Assembly: GCF_002157855.1 (NCBI RefSeq)
Contig: NZ_CP020880.1
Coordinates: 2,542,001 to 2,606,000, forward strand
Length of the DNA stretch: 64,000 bases
Reading direction: 5' to 3'
Origin: Sutcliffiella horikoshii
Lineage (GTDB): Bacteria > Bacillota > Bacilli > Bacillales > Bacillaceae_I
A program made the position numbers and the translations under genes. The notes beneath the pieces were generated by a model. That model did not search any database. It was given only the letters and a program-made list of their open reading frames with translations, and had not been told where the DNA came from. Shown here one piece after another: positions 46,098 through 55,344 of this stretch (position 1 is the first letter of the stretch; each line of letters opens with the position of its first letter).

Positions 46098-47819
46098 TCA
46101 ATGGAAGGATCGCCAGAAATCGCCCTTTTTATCAATAATATTGTTAATCTCTTTAAAAGGTATTTCGAAAGTCGGAAACCCTGCTGCATAGGGAGCTATT
46201 TCATATGGTGTAAAGTACAGAAACAAGGAATAACTGGAGACGTAGAATGGCTGATCAGGTTGAATACCCTTAAAAGAATCCGGGAAGTAGTTATCAGGGT
46301 TTTCCTGTATTTGTTTCGCAACCAAATCGCTTAACACCTTCACATAGTCACTATTCGGTTTGAATAAGTCTTTCAACTCATATATTTTACCCGTGCTGAT
46401 ATCTACTGGCACCATGATTTGTGTCGGCATCCCGTGGGCTGCGCCAAACGGATAGTTGTAGCCGTTGAGTTCTAAGATCAATAGATTCTTTTTATAAAAT
46501 TGCACCGAAAAATCACCTGTGTAATTATAATCCAGTTGTGTATCCGGCGGAACTGGAATAACCTGAGATTGCGTGCGTAATACTTCGTTCACTTTTTTCT
46601 CTGCTTCTTTATTTTTCATCCCCTGTAACTGGGGATAATACACAAGGTAATCCTTATTTGGTCGATATTTTTCCTCGCGTATAGAAACGTTACGATTTAC
46701 AGGGATGACCGAATTTTGAGCATATACGAGATTGCCAGCTTTATCGTAATAGGATAATCTCTGATCCACAAATGCTTTCACTAACTGACCTTCTATGGAC
46801 AACGTACCGATGCCATCTATAACGGGAAGATCTTTCGCCTGTCTTCCGCTTTTGTTGATAAAGAAACTTTTAAGTCCTTGGGTAACAGAACTATATTCCC
46901 CTTTGTAGTTGTTCACTGCATCATATTGAAAATCAGTCATGATCTGCCCGCTAAGCGTATCAGCTATTGCATATGTGGAGCCTACAAATGGCTGCTCAGG
47001 GTTAATGGCTCTTCCGATAGCTGCCCGATTCCCACCAAGCTGATTAATATCGTTATATCTTGGAGGAATAAGATAGTTTCCAGTCTTATCAATTAAACCG
47101 TACTTATTTTTATAGTCTATGGAAGCATTGACAATGGCTCTTCCGCCTTGAAAGGGTAAAGCCATTCCAAATTGCGGCTTAATAACGACATTCCCTGCTT
47201 CATCAACATACCCTGCTTTATCTTGGTAGGTTCTCTTGAAAGAAATAAGCCCTTCACTCAATCCATTCATCTGTTCATATGGATACGTTTGTAGTTGAGT
47301 TCCCGTTGAATTTAACAAAGCATACGATTTATCTTTTACCTGAACAAGTGCTTTTCCCTCACTCATATCAAAGGCATACTGGTATTGTGCAGGTATTGCC
47401 ACATTTCCGTTGAGATCTAAGTATCCATAAAGGGTGGTTCCTCCATTTATGGAATCTTGGAAAACCGCACGGCCTCCTTGATAAGGACTAATAAACGAAT
47501 ACGCTTTTTGCGTCAATACTTTCCCTTTTTCATTTAAGACAACGGAACCACCTTCATTTAACATCGCAATCGCACGACCCTCTGTAAGAGGAAAAATAGA
47601 GCTATATATCGGGCGAACCACAAATTTACCGGTTTGAGTAATAACCCCAGCTCCACCTTTACGAACAATTGCTAACCCGTTTTGCTGGAATTCCCCGGCA
47701 TCTTCAAAGGTAGGCTTTAACACAAACTTTCCTTTCTCATCTATATATCCCCACTTTGTGCCTTCTACGTTTCTAACGGAAGCAGGAAACAAACGCGGTT
47801 TAATTATTCTTCCGAACAT
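46098..47819 (-). CDS. WG-repeat protein with C-terminal DUF3298-type domain
   Basis: 573 residues from ATG 47819 (GGGGTG upstream). Residues about 15-330 are WG repeats, each with GYIDEKGKFVLKPTFEDAGEF-like units (for example KWGYIDEKGKFVLKPTF, YGYLDLNGNVAIPAQYQ, AGYVDEAGNVVIKPQFG, YGLIDKTGNYLIPPRYN), ten or so copies. The C-terminal part (about 375-573) has NYPFGAAHGMPTQIMVPVDI and FYFTPYEIAPYAAGFPTFEI-like motifs (YLYFTPYEIAPYAAG) of DUF3298. No signal peptide is evident, which is unusual for DUF3298. Role unknown; WG repeats are thought to bind ligands or proteins. Confidence 0.85.
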   Translation of the reverse strand: MFGRIIKPRLFPASVRNVEGTKWGYIDEKGKFVLKPTFEDAGEFQQNGLAIVRKGGAGVITQTGKFVVRPIYSSIFPLTEGRAIAMLNEGGSVVLNEKGKVLTQKAYSFISPYQGGRAVFQDSINGGTTLYGYLDLNGNVAIPAQYQYAFDMSEGKALVQVKDKSYALLNSTGTQLQTYPYEQMNGLSEGLISFKRTYQDKAGYVDEAGNVVIKPQFGMALPFQGGRAIVNASIDYKNKYGLIDKTGNYLIPPRYNDINQLGGNRAAIGRAINPEQPFVGSTYAIADTLSGQIMTDFQYDAVNNYKGEYSSVTQGLKSFFINKSGRQAKDLPVIDGIGTLSIEGQLVKAFVDQRLSYYDKAGNLVYAQNSVIPVNRNVSIREEKYRPNKDYLVYYPQLQGMKNKEAEKKVNEVLRTQSQVIPVPPDTQLDYNYTGDFSVQFYKKNLLILELNGYNYPFGAAHGMPTQIMVPVDISTGKIYELKDLFKPNSDYVKVLSDLVAKQIQENPDNYFPDSFKGIQPDQPFYVSSYSLFLYFTPYEIAPYAAGFPTFEIPFKEINNIIDKKGDFWRSFH

Positions 47820-47939
47820 ATATGTGGTCACCCCATTAGTTTTTGATATCTTATGGGGTTTTGCCTTGATGGGTGAAGAGCTAACAAGTACGGGAGAAGG
47901 TTAAATGGACCCTATGTATGGAAAAGTAAGGTTTTTTGG

Positions 47940-47966
47940 AAAGTTCGTGCCAAAATGAGCGGAATT
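47940..47966 (+). repeat. Left remnant of a TGCCAAAA tandem array
   Basis: AAGTTCGTGCCAAAATGAGCGG matches the units on the far side of the IS3 element (49381-49475). The IS appears to have jumped into the array. Confidence 0.6.
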
Positions 47967-48046
47967 GTGGATGTAGTATAAAAAGTGGACACACCTATTG
48001 GCGTCATGATTTAATCATAATCAACAATAAAAAGGACGTGTTAATC

Positions 48047-48352
48047 ATGGCAAAATACAAATCCTACTCCCCAGAATTCAAGGAATTTGTAGTGAAACAA
48101 ATTGAATTAGACGGACATAAAATAGTCGATGTGAGCCAAAACCTAGATATTCCTTATGATACCCTACAAAAATGGTTAAAGAAGTACCGGGATCAGAAGA
48201 AAGCAGAAGAAAAAAATGCTCAAAATCAACTACTAACAGCTACAGAATACAGAGAAATGTTTGAAGCAGAAAGAAAAAGTAAACTTGAATTAGAAGAAGA
48301 GTTAACGATCTTAAAAAAGGCCATGCACATCTTCACGCAAGAAAAGAAGTAA
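48047..48352 (+). CDS. IS3-family OrfA (helix-turn-helix)
   Basis: 101 residues from ATG 48047. N-terminal HTH (YSPEFKEFVVKQIELDGHKI; VSQNLDIPYDTLQKWLKKYR) binds IS ends; C-terminal leucine zipper (LELEEELTILKKAMHIF) dimerises. The frameshift heptamer lies at 48313-48319 within the zipper. Confidence 0.9.
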   Translation: MAKYKSYSPEFKEFVVKQIELDGHKIVDVSQNLDIPYDTLQKWLKKYRDQKKAEEKNAQNQLLTATEYREMFEAERKSKLELEEELTILKKAMHIFTQEKK

Positions 48353-49260
48353 GGTTTGCGTTTATTCATTCCCATCGGGATGAACACACTGTAGTGATGA
48401 TGTGCAGAGCCCTTGGTGTGACTACATCTGGATACTATTTGTATGTGAAACGGTTAGAACGAGAAGAAACGGAACGAGAACAGTGGAGAAGGCAACTTGA
48501 TGACCGTATCCGTTTTCATTTTTATGACAATCTAGAGACGTATGGAAGTGTGAGAATACATCAAAAGTTAGTAGACTATGACGATTTTAATGTATCAGCT
48601 AGTACAGTAGCCAAGCGAATGAAGGTACTAGGACTGTATGCCACTCCGCCTAAGAGTTTCATTGCCACTACAGATTCTGATCACTCTAACCGAACGTTTA
48701 AAAACAACTTGAAACAAGCGTTTAACCCAGAGGCCCCAAATATGGTTTGGGTCACTGATATCACGTATATTTCTACCATGGAAGGTTTCATCTATTTCAA
48801 TCCAATTCTAGACTTATTTGGACGAAAAGTTATTAGTTATTCAATGTGCGACCGAATGGATCGTAGTTTACCTCTTCGAGCGTTAAAGGAGGCAATAAAA
48901 TTAAGGGAACCGAAAAAAGGTTGGATCCACCATTCAGATAGAGGGTCGCAGTACTGTTCCAAAGATTACATCGACGTCCTAGAAGATGCCAAAGCAAAGA
49001 TCAGTATGAGTAGGAAAGCCACTCCATACGACAATGCTTGTGCGGAATCATTCTTTGCCTCCATGAAAAAAGAATACTTGAATAAATTTCGTTTCACCAC
49101 AAAAGCAGAGGCTATGGCAGCTGTGCAATTTTATGTGGAGTTTTACAACAGAAAAAGAATCCATTCAACCCTAGAATACGCCACACCAAATGAGTACGAA
49201 ATGGCGTATGAAATGGCACAACAAAAGGATGCCAATTTGGGTCGTAAAACCTCTGCATAA
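48320..49260 (+). CDS. IS3-family OrfB, DDE integrase part
   Basis: Catalytic part of the OrfAB transposase, read in the -1 frame after the shift near 48319. An internal ATG lies at 48394. N-terminal HTH_21 (TYGSVRIHQKLVDYDDFNVS), then the rve domain with DDE residues in WVTDITYIST, HHSDRGSQYCS and AESFFASMKKEYL. It ends HSTLEYATPNEYEMAY. It has no stop or deletion. Confidence 0.9.
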
Positions 49261-49380
49261 AGAAACAATGTGAACTTTATTGTTTGTTTATGTAGAGGCG
49301 TGCAAGCGTAGTGGAACACGGAGCGCGGAAGGAAAAAAGTACGCCAATTCAAGGCATATAAGTGTCCATTTTCTTGACAG

Positions 49381-49475
49381 AAGTCCAATTGATGCCAAAA
49401 CTGCCTGAGTTGGTGCCAAAACGATACGAGTTCGTGCCAAAAGCATGCAAGTTGGTGCCAAACCGATTTATCCGT
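49381..49475 (+). repeat. Degenerate tandem repeat with TGCCAAAA core
   Basis: About four units of 21-22 bases: CCAATTGATGCCAAAACTGCC, GAGTTGGTGCCAAAACGATAC, GAGTTCGTGCCAAAAGCATG, AAGTTGGTGCCAAACCGATT. One more unit lies left of the IS3 element (47940). Confidence 0.8.
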
Positions 49476-49537
49476 TCAAGGGCAGCCCCTTTCTTCCTCT
49501 TTATTAAGATCTGTCTGACCGTGCCTAATGACGTAGA

Positions 49538-50068
49538 TCATTTTTTCACCAACCTTTCTGATTCCCCCCTGACAAACTGCAAAATTTTATGTAAGACGTA
49601 TGTCTCCCTCTCGATCCATCCGTTATGATCACTTAGTTTTTGCGCACGTTCGTTTTGTGAAATAGCTTCTTCTATTGTTATCCATTTAGCGGTAAAACCT
49701 TGTTCTATCTCATACCCCTCTAACTGTTGAGCAACGGTTTCCCCCATGCATTCGCACATGTAATAATGAGAATTCATTTCAAAATGAAGACCTTGATCGA
49801 AAACGTCCTCTCTTCTTTCTAAATAAACACCAAATTTTTCTCCTACAACCGTATTTACATAACCCGTTTCCTCTAAGACTTCTCGTATAAGTGCTTCTAC
49901 ATGGGTTTCTCCAGATTCGACGCCCCCACCAGGAAATTTAAAATCATCTTTGTTGGAGTGTACCATCAATATATGGCTATCCCTGATTGCAATTGCCCTG
50001 ACAGCTTCCCTTACTTTTATATGTTTGTTTTCTACTTTTTCTATCCCTATGAATTTATTAAAGTACAT
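49538..50068 (-). CDS. NUDIX hydrolase
   Basis: 176 residues from ATG 50068 (AAAGG upstream). NUDIX box GGGVESGETHVEALIREVLE and EETG (about 48-70) is complete, so it should cleave a nucleoside diphosphate linked to another group. Upstream VREAVRAIAIRDSHILMVHS and the FKFPGGGVE lead are typical. Substrate unknown. It is 17 bases after the strictosidine-synthase-like gene and likely in the same transcript. Confidence 0.85.
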   Translation of the reverse strand: MYFNKFIGIEKVENKHIKVREAVRAIAIRDSHILMVHSNKDDFKFPGGGVESGETHVEALIREVLEETGYVNTVVGEKFGVYLERREDVFDQGLHFEMNSHYYMCECMGETVAQQLEGYEIEQGFTAKWITIEEAISQNERAQKLSDHNGWIERETYVLHKILQFVRGESERLVKK

Positions 50069-50085
50069 ATTTAACAACCTTTCTT

Positions 50086-51228
50086 TTAAAAGCCTAAGTC
50101 TTCTTTTTTCAACCATCCAATGGCTTTCTCATCATTAAGATGGTGAAAATACAGAACTTCCTCCGTTTCCGTAACTCCCGTGATATTCGTATATGTTATA
50201 GAATCACTTTGCATATCTTCAACGACTTCGCCTGATTCGTTAATAGCGATAACATGCGAGTATCCTGCCCCTTTAGGTAACATTTTAGCTGGAAGGCGCA
50301 TTGCCATTTTTCTTAATATCGGTTTATCAGCACTAAATTCCAAGAAATTATTTCTAGGCATGATCAACCCAATCCATAACCTTCCGTCCTTTCCCGCCAT
50401 CATATTATCCGGTAATCCAGGGAGGTTCTCTATTATCACTTCTGCAAATTGACTTTCTTCCTTTGTACTTAACATCTGATCTTTTTCTAGGTTTAATTTC
50501 CAGACCCGGTATTTTCCCGTTTCATTTATAAAGAGATATTTTTCGTCCGTACTTAATGCAATTCCGTTTGCAAAGCTAATACCTTTTATCAGAACTCTGG
50601 TTTTTTTCGTAGCCGGATTATATTCCAATACTCTTCCTGTACTGCGATTTTCAAGAATATCTATTTCTCCAGCGCGTCCAACATCACCGATGTCTTTCGC
50701 TTTTGTACTTTGAGAAGCATCTGTAAAATAAATGATTCCATTATTAGAAACTACTACCGCATCAATAAAGTTTAAGGGGGTATTTTCCACTTTGTCTGTT
50801 AATAGATTGATGTCACCCTCACCATTTTCAAAATTGCTTATTTTAAGTAAGCCTCCATGTTTACCATAAAGGGGATCAGCAACGATGATTGATCCTTCAT
50901 TATCAAAGTCAAAGCCTAAAGGTCTGCCTTTCGTATTTGCGATTTTCTGTAATCCTTTGCCATCCTCCCTTATACGAATGATAGCACCAGTTTTTGTGGC
51001 TGCGTACAACCAACCTTCACGATAGACAATATGCTCTGGCTCTGAGTATTCTTCAATAGAAAAATATTTCATCCCATCTAATCTATTATTCTTCTCAAAA
51101 TCACCTGTATATCCTTTGGATTTTGGTGATTCCCATGCAAGAGGGTCAATTGAGACTGGCCAAAATAATAGATACAAAATAAAAATTGTACAGAGAAATG
51201 CGAGTACTTTGATAGTGTTGAGTTTCAT
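50086..51228 (-). CDS. Strictosidine-synthase/SMP-30-like beta-propeller, membrane-anchored
   Basis: 380 residues from ATG 51228 (AAAGGG upstream). N-terminal TM or signal anchor (TIKVLAFLCTIFILYLLFWP), then a six-bladed propeller: EHIVYREGWLYAATKTGAII, GRPLGFDFDNEGSIIVADP, VVSNNGIIYFTDASQSTK, FANGIALSTDEKYLFINETG, LPDNMMAGKDGRLWIGLI. Relatives are lactonases and esterases outside the membrane. Substrate unknown. Confidence 0.85.
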   Translation of the reverse strand: MKLNTIKVLAFLCTIFILYLLFWPVSIDPLAWESPKSKGYTGDFEKNNRLDGMKYFSIEEYSEPEHIVYREGWLYAATKTGAIIRIREDGKGLQKIANTKGRPLGFDFDNEGSIIVADPLYGKHGGLLKISNFENGEGDINLLTDKVENTPLNFIDAVVVSNNGIIYFTDASQSTKAKDIGDVGRAGEIDILENRSTGRVLEYNPATKKTRVLIKGISFANGIALSTDEKYLFINETGKYRVWKLNLEKDQMLSTKEESQFAEVIIENLPGLPDNMMAGKDGRLWIGLIMPRNNFLEFSADKPILRKMAMRLPAKMLPKGAGYSHVIAINESGEVVEDMQSDSITYTNITGVTETEEVLYFHHLNDEKAIGWLKKEDLGF

Positions 51229-51299
51229 AGTTATCCCTTTACCTCCAATTACTACCATATATTACTTATTATCTACCACAAATTAGTTACAGTCCATGC

Positions 51300-51410
51300 A
51301 AAAATGTAGAAGGTTGATTGGGAAATGTAGAAGGTTAACCGGGAAATGTAGAACGCCGCATATAAACGGTCAAAGCGGACGCATTAACGGTCCAAGCTCC
51401 TTTTTCCATC
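51300..51410. repeat. Short degenerate tandem repeats
   Basis: Three units of about 21 bases with AAATGTAGAAGGTT or AAATGTAGAACG (51301-51353). These are followed by two units with AACGGTCAAAGC and AACGGTCCAAGC (51366-51400). Non-coding gap between the propeller gene and the DHFR-like gene. Confidence 0.7.
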
Positions 51411-51419
51411 CATCAAAAT

Positions 51420-51457
51420 AAAAACAGGTGCACTCCTAATAGAGTTACACCTGCTTA
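51420..51457 (-). terminator. Terminator after the DHFR-like gene
   Basis: Minus-strand GCAGGTGTAACTC with GAGTGCACCTGT and T-rich tail; overlaps the gene end. Confidence 0.75.
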
Positions 51458-51999
51458 TCTTCGTCTCTTATCACTATATACCGATTTTGAACAAGTCCGG
51501 ATGGGAACGAGTTGCTCGCAACAAGCTCCAGCTTTTTTTCTTGTTCTGTTTCTTTAAATAATCTCACACCGTTCCCAATTAAAATTGGAATGGTGGAAAT
51601 GACATACTCGTCGATGAGATCTTGCTTGACGAATTCTTTAATCACTTCCGCTCCTCCATCAACAAATATATTCTTTCCACTATTCGCACGGATGTAAGTA
51701 ATTAACTCTTTCACATCGCCTGAATAGTATTCTACATGATCATCCGAGCCTTTTTTAGAATTGGAAAGAACATACGTCTTTCGTTCCTTGTGGGGAAACT
51801 CTACGCCAAAAGACAACACTTTCTCATAAGTTCTCCTACCCATGATTACCGTGTCCACACTTTCTACAAACTCCATATAACCGTAATCTTCTCCAGGAGC
51901 ATCTACCATGGAAAGCCAGCTGATATCGTCATCTTTTTTTGCTATAAATCCGTCGACACTCTGTGCTATGTATACAATTACATTTCTTGATTTTCCCAT
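51445..51999 (-). CDS. Dihydrofolate reductase-like (RibD C-terminal family) protein
   Basis: 184 residues, ATG 51999 with AGGAG upstream. Motifs of the RibD_C/YwjB-type family: VYIAQSVDGFIAKKDDDISW at the start, VDTVIMGRRTYEKVLSF, NIFVDGGAEVIKEFVKQDLI and TIPILIGNGVRLFKE. NADPH-dependent reductase of unknown substrate. Confidence 0.88.
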   Translation of the reverse strand: MGKSRNVIVYIAQSVDGFIAKKDDDISWLSMVDAPGEDYGYMEFVESVDTVIMGRRTYEKVLSFGVEFPHKERKTYVLSNSKKGSDDHVEYYSGDVKELITYIRANSGKNIFVDGGAEVIKEFVKQDLIDEYVISTIPILIGNGVRLFKETEQEKKLELVASNSFPSGLVQNRYIVIRDEDKQV

Positions 52000-52080
52000 T
52001 TTTCTAGCTCCTCTATCACATCATTTACTTCATTGATAGTAGCATTTTAACAAAATAGGAACAAGCACCCGAATATCGAT

Positions 52081-52614
52081 TCATACGCTTTTTTTAAAAC
52101 TCCCTTTTTCGACCAGAGAATCTTTGACTCTATAGATGGTAGAGATGTATTCTATACGCTCTGACCTCATAATATCTATTGGTGTTACGTCTCCTGTAAC
52201 CAGATCCTCGACCAAATCTATACCAATTTGCTGAAATGCTTTGTCGATTATTTCAGAACAGATGTAACGATCCTGTTCATGAATAATGATGTTCCAACGG
52301 AAATAACGTTTCACACATAATGAAATAAGCCGCCACCAATCGTACCCTTTAGAGGTGGAAACCTTTTTATGAAGAAAATGAAGTAATTCTTTTTGTTGGT
52401 CGTCCGTTAAATTCACTTTCAGTCTGTATAAGTCGTATTCTTTGTACGGATTCTTCATGATCTCCATCTTACGATATAAATCTACTTCACAAATTTGCTC
52501 TTCACCCACTGCAATGGTCACATGGGTGTATTCAGATTTCAGAAAAAAACGGATAAAAGGACTGAAATTGCAATTTCCTTTCACAAAAAGTAAATCACCG
52601 ACTGCCATTTTCAT
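52081..52614 (-). CDS. YiiX/YebB-like NlpC/P60 superfamily hydrolase
   Basis: 177 residues with permuted papain-like features: His in SEYTHVTIAVGEEQI and Cys in DRYICSEIIDKAFQQIG. GDLLFVKGNCNFS at the start is typical of the family. No signal peptide, so the product is cytosolic. These enzymes act on peptides or lipids; the substrate here is unknown. Confidence 0.82.
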   Translation of the reverse strand: MKMAVGDLLFVKGNCNFSPFIRFFLKSEYTHVTIAVGEEQICEVDLYRKMEIMKNPYKEYDLYRLKVNLTDDQQKELLHFLHKKVSTSKGYDWWRLISLCVKRYFRWNIIIHEQDRYICSEIIDKAFQQIGIDLVEDLVTGDVTPIDIMRSERIEYISTIYRVKDSLVEKGSFKKSV

Positions 52615-52795
52615 CGTTCCGCCCCACTAACTTTAAAATCAGGTAAAATATCCCTATATGTATTTATCTTATTATATAACAAACTTCATGACTTTTTTAC
52701 TAATTATTCAAATTATTTCTTTAAAAAGAACGAGTTGGTTCAAAAGCAGAATTAGACTATAATGAGAGTACTAGAATTAAAGGAGTTAAAAGGCA

Positions 52796-53098
52796 ATGGA
52801 GAAAAAAGATTTAGAACAAGCAATCATACAAAACTACCAAAAAGAAGAAAATATGATGATATTGGTCTTTGCACAATGGTGTATCAATCATAATCTCGAT
52901 CCATTTACTCTTTATACAAAGGCATACCCTGATCAAGCGAATAACCCTGCACTTGCTCAAGCCTTGGAATTAACAGTGTCCAAAGAAGAGGCCGGGGATA
53001 TCTCAAACGATACAGTATTAGGAGTGTTAGCTATGTTTGGGAATGACGACTTAGCATTTGTCGTGTCTGAGGAGATAGAAAAGACAAAAGGAAAATAA
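52796..53098 (+). CDS. Small helical protein, YxiS-like
   Basis: 100 residues from ATG 52796 behind AAAGGAG. EEENMMILVFAQWCINHNLD-like region (KEENMMILVFAQWCINHNLD) and NDTVLGVLAMFGNDDLAFVV. It resembles YxiS of B. subtilis from memory, which lies beside katX, but this is not certain. Function unknown. It is convergent with the MFS gene, with a shared terminator. Confidence 0.75.
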   Translation: MEKKDLEQAIIQNYQKEENMMILVFAQWCINHNLDPFTLYTKAYPDQANNPALAQALELTVSKEEAGDISNDTVLGVLAMFGNDDLAFVVSEEIEKTKGK

Positions 53099-53100
53099 TT

Positions 53101-53142
53101 AAAAACGGCGTAAGCAGACTATTTCTGCTTACGCCGTTTTTT
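53101..53142. terminator. Strong bidirectional terminator
   Basis: Perfect stem AAAACGGCGTAAGCAG/CTGCTTACGCCGTTTT with loop ACTATTT, A run before and T run after. It overlaps the MFS stop codon and serves both convergent genes. Confidence 0.92.
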
Positions 53143-54424
53143 TATTTTTCACCCGTTTGACAGCTACGTTACCTCTACTTGCCCAGATTATTAAAGGTAA
53201 TAATAAAATGGATAAAAGCCCGCCTCCAATGGACAGTAGCGAGTAGCTCGAATGGGAGACTACCATTCCTGACAACATTCCACCAGTCGCCCCTGATAAT
53301 GCGACCATCACGTCCATAGAGCCTTGGACCTTTGCCCGTGTGGAAGGAGTAGTGGCATCCACGATTGTTGCCGTGCCACTTATTAAGCCGAAGTTCCACC
53401 CTAAACCAAGTAGCGCCAAAGCCAAAATTAATACGAATAAACTATCACCAGGAGCAGTCGCCGCGACGATCCCCGCTAGGAGCAGTGTTACACCCGCTGC
53501 TGAAGCCATTGCGGTACGTCCGACCTTATCGACCAGAACCCCGGTAACTAATGAAGGTAGATACATGGTACCAATATGAATCCCGATTACAAGACCGATA
53601 GCATCCAGGCCGTGTCCATGATGCCCCATATGAATCGGTGTCATTGTCATGATTGCGACCATCACCATCTGTGTCAGCACCATCACAGATCCCCCAACGA
53701 TGATTCCACGATTATTCTTTACATGAGTTTCTTTTGGTGTTTTCTCCGAATCTTTCCTTTTCTCATTTTCCAACGTTTTAGAAACCAATAAAGGGTCTGG
53801 TCTCATGAAGCCAAGTAATATCAGCCCTGCCAAAATGAATGCTGCCGCTCCTAAAATAAAGGGACCAGCTAATGATGGTACACCTATTGAAACTGCAAAG
53901 TCTCCCATCACACCGACTAGATTTGGTCCTGCTACTGCTCCAAGTGTAGTCGAAACTAATGCAATACTAATAGCTTTACCTCGTTGTTTGGCAGTTGCCA
54001 GATCTGTTCCGGCATATCGCGCTTGTAGATTGGATGCAGTACCTGCTCCATAGAATAGGAGGGAGAAAAACAGCAACCACACATTGTCGGTGACAGCTGC
54101 AAGCACCACACCTAGAGCACTAATTCCTCCGGTTAGGAACCCTCCGGCCAAGCCAATCCTGCGACCAAACCTTTGCGATACACGACCAATCATGTAAGCC
54201 GCTCCCGCTGAACCTAACGTCAATAAGGCTACAGGAACTCCAGAATATGCATCGGTACCAAGCATATCTTGAGCCAGCAAGGCCCCTACCGTAATCCCAG
54301 CAGCTAGACCTGCCCCACCAAATATTTGTGATAGAACGACAATAATAAGTGTCCGTCGATATAAATGTTGCAACTTTTCAGGGGAAGCAACTATCTCTTC
54401 CAAAGTAATTTTACGACCTTCCAT
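53129..54424 (-). CDS. MFS transporter
   Basis: 431 residues, twelve predicted TM helices with a central hydrophilic loop (about 205-245). MFS motif in loop 2-3: YMIGRVSQRFGRRIGLAGGF (GXXXDRXGRR-like); motif in the second half GVLVDKVGRTAM. Start ATG 54424 with GGGGAG upstream; the longer frame begins on top of this site. Probably a drug or metabolite exporter; substrate not readable. Confidence 0.88.
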   Translation of the reverse strand: MEGRKITLEEIVASPEKLQHLYRRTLIIVVLSQIFGGAGLAAGITVGALLAQDMLGTDAYSGVPVALLTLGSAGAAYMIGRVSQRFGRRIGLAGGFLTGGISALGVVLAAVTDNVWLLFFSLLFYGAGTASNLQARYAGTDLATAKQRGKAISIALVSTTLGAVAGPNLVGVMGDFAVSIGVPSLAGPFILGAAAFILAGLILLGFMRPDPLLVSKTLENEKRKDSEKTPKETHVKNNRGIIVGGSVMVLTQMVMVAIMTMTPIHMGHHGHGLDAIGLVIGIHIGTMYLPSLVTGVLVDKVGRTAMASAAGVTLLLAGIVAATAPGDSLFVLILALALLGLGWNFGLISGTATIVDATTPSTRAKVQGSMDVMVALSGATGGMLSGMVVSHSSYSLLSIGGGLLSILLLPLIIWASRGNVAVKRVKNKKTA

Positions 54425-54562
54425 TGTACTCTCCCCTTTTTTCATTTAAAAACATTTCTTCCTATTTTAGCATGCTTCCACTAAGACTGCTTATTGTTTT
54501 TAACATATATTTGATTAACTAATCATAAAAAATTTAGAAGAACATTATGAGGGGTTGAACCT

Positions 54563-55273
54563 ATGCGGACAGAATATAGACTATGGTCCCTATATCCATA
54601 TCAAGGAGAGCAAACTCCCCCAGTTGGAAATCCTAACGCTGGTTTTTGGCCGATGTTTTTCATCAGGCGCGAGGGAGCAAATAGATTTCTTGATCCTTTC
54701 GGGAAGGAAATTACTTGGCAAATAAGAGAGCCTTTATCAATAGATTGGAACAGCGAACTTCAGATTGTAGAACAAACAATGAGTGTCATTACTCATCAAC
54801 AAATACAAAGCGCACAATATTGGGCTACAGGAGAGATTGCAGAAAGATTTTCAACCATGCTTTATGATTTCGCTGAGCAATATCCGATGGGATCACCTAA
54901 CTGTGCCCGCATGCAAGGATTTTTCCATGCAACCATGAATGATGTTTTTGTCGTTTGCTGGTATTTAAAGTATTTATGGGATGTTGCCCGCCCGAACCAA
55001 TATGGGAGAAATATTAGAAGGCTGATGGATACACCCAGATTCCCCGCCTATCCTTCTGCACATGCATGCTTAGCAGGAGCGGCTCAGGAAATAATGACGT
55101 ACTATTTTCCACAAGAACAAGCCCGAATTAAAGCTACTACTGAAGCTTCTGCTCAATCCCGCTTGTATGCAGGGGTCCATTTTAAAGTGGATAATGATGA
55201 GGGATTAAGACTTGGAAGGCAAATCGGGAAGATAGTCGTGGACGTGTTGAAGGTTCAGAATGTGAAACAATAA
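54563..55273 (+). CDS. PAP2/vanadium haloperoxidase-type phosphatase
   Basis: 236 residues with all three motifs of the acid-phosphatase/haloperoxidase superfamily: KYLWDVARP (KX6RP, about 135), PSAHA (about 160) and SRLYAGVHFKVD (SRX5HX3D, about 205). The nucleophile His is in the last motif. No TM helices or signal peptide, unlike membrane PAP2 lipid phosphatases, so the soluble haloperoxidase-like branch is more likely. Start ATG 54563. Reaction not known. Confidence 0.82.
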   Translation: MRTEYRLWSLYPYQGEQTPPVGNPNAGFWPMFFIRREGANRFLDPFGKEITWQIREPLSIDWNSELQIVEQTMSVITHQQIQSAQYWATGEIAERFSTMLYDFAEQYPMGSPNCARMQGFFHATMNDVFVVCWYLKYLWDVARPNQYGRNIRRLMDTPRFPAYPSAHACLAGAAQEIMTYYFPQEQARIKATTEASAQSRLYAGVHFKVDNDEGLRLGRQIGKIVVDVLKVQNVKQ

Positions 55274-55288
55274 TAATTCATCACAACT

Positions 55289-55328
55289 AAGCCTACTGAC
55301 TTTTACGAAAAAGTTAGTAGGCTTTAAT
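55289..55328 (+). terminator. Terminator after the PAP2-like gene
   Basis: AAGCCTACTGACTTTT pairs with AAAAAGTTAGTAGGCTT, then TTAATTT; may also serve the convergent EcsC gene. Confidence 0.75.
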
Positions 55329-55344
55329 TTCGCAAAAATGCTTA

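Larger units (their letters stand above)
47972..49379 (+). mobile_element. IS3-family (IS150-group) insertion sequence, about 1.4 kb
   Basis: Ends are imperfect inverted repeats: TGTAGTATAAAAAGTGGACAC at the left, and at the right, inverted, TGTCAAGAAAATGGACAC. Two overlapping frames give OrfA and OrfAB by -1 frameshifting at A_AAA_AAG (48313-48319). No clear target duplication was seen. Both frames are intact, so the element may be active. Confidence 0.85.
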
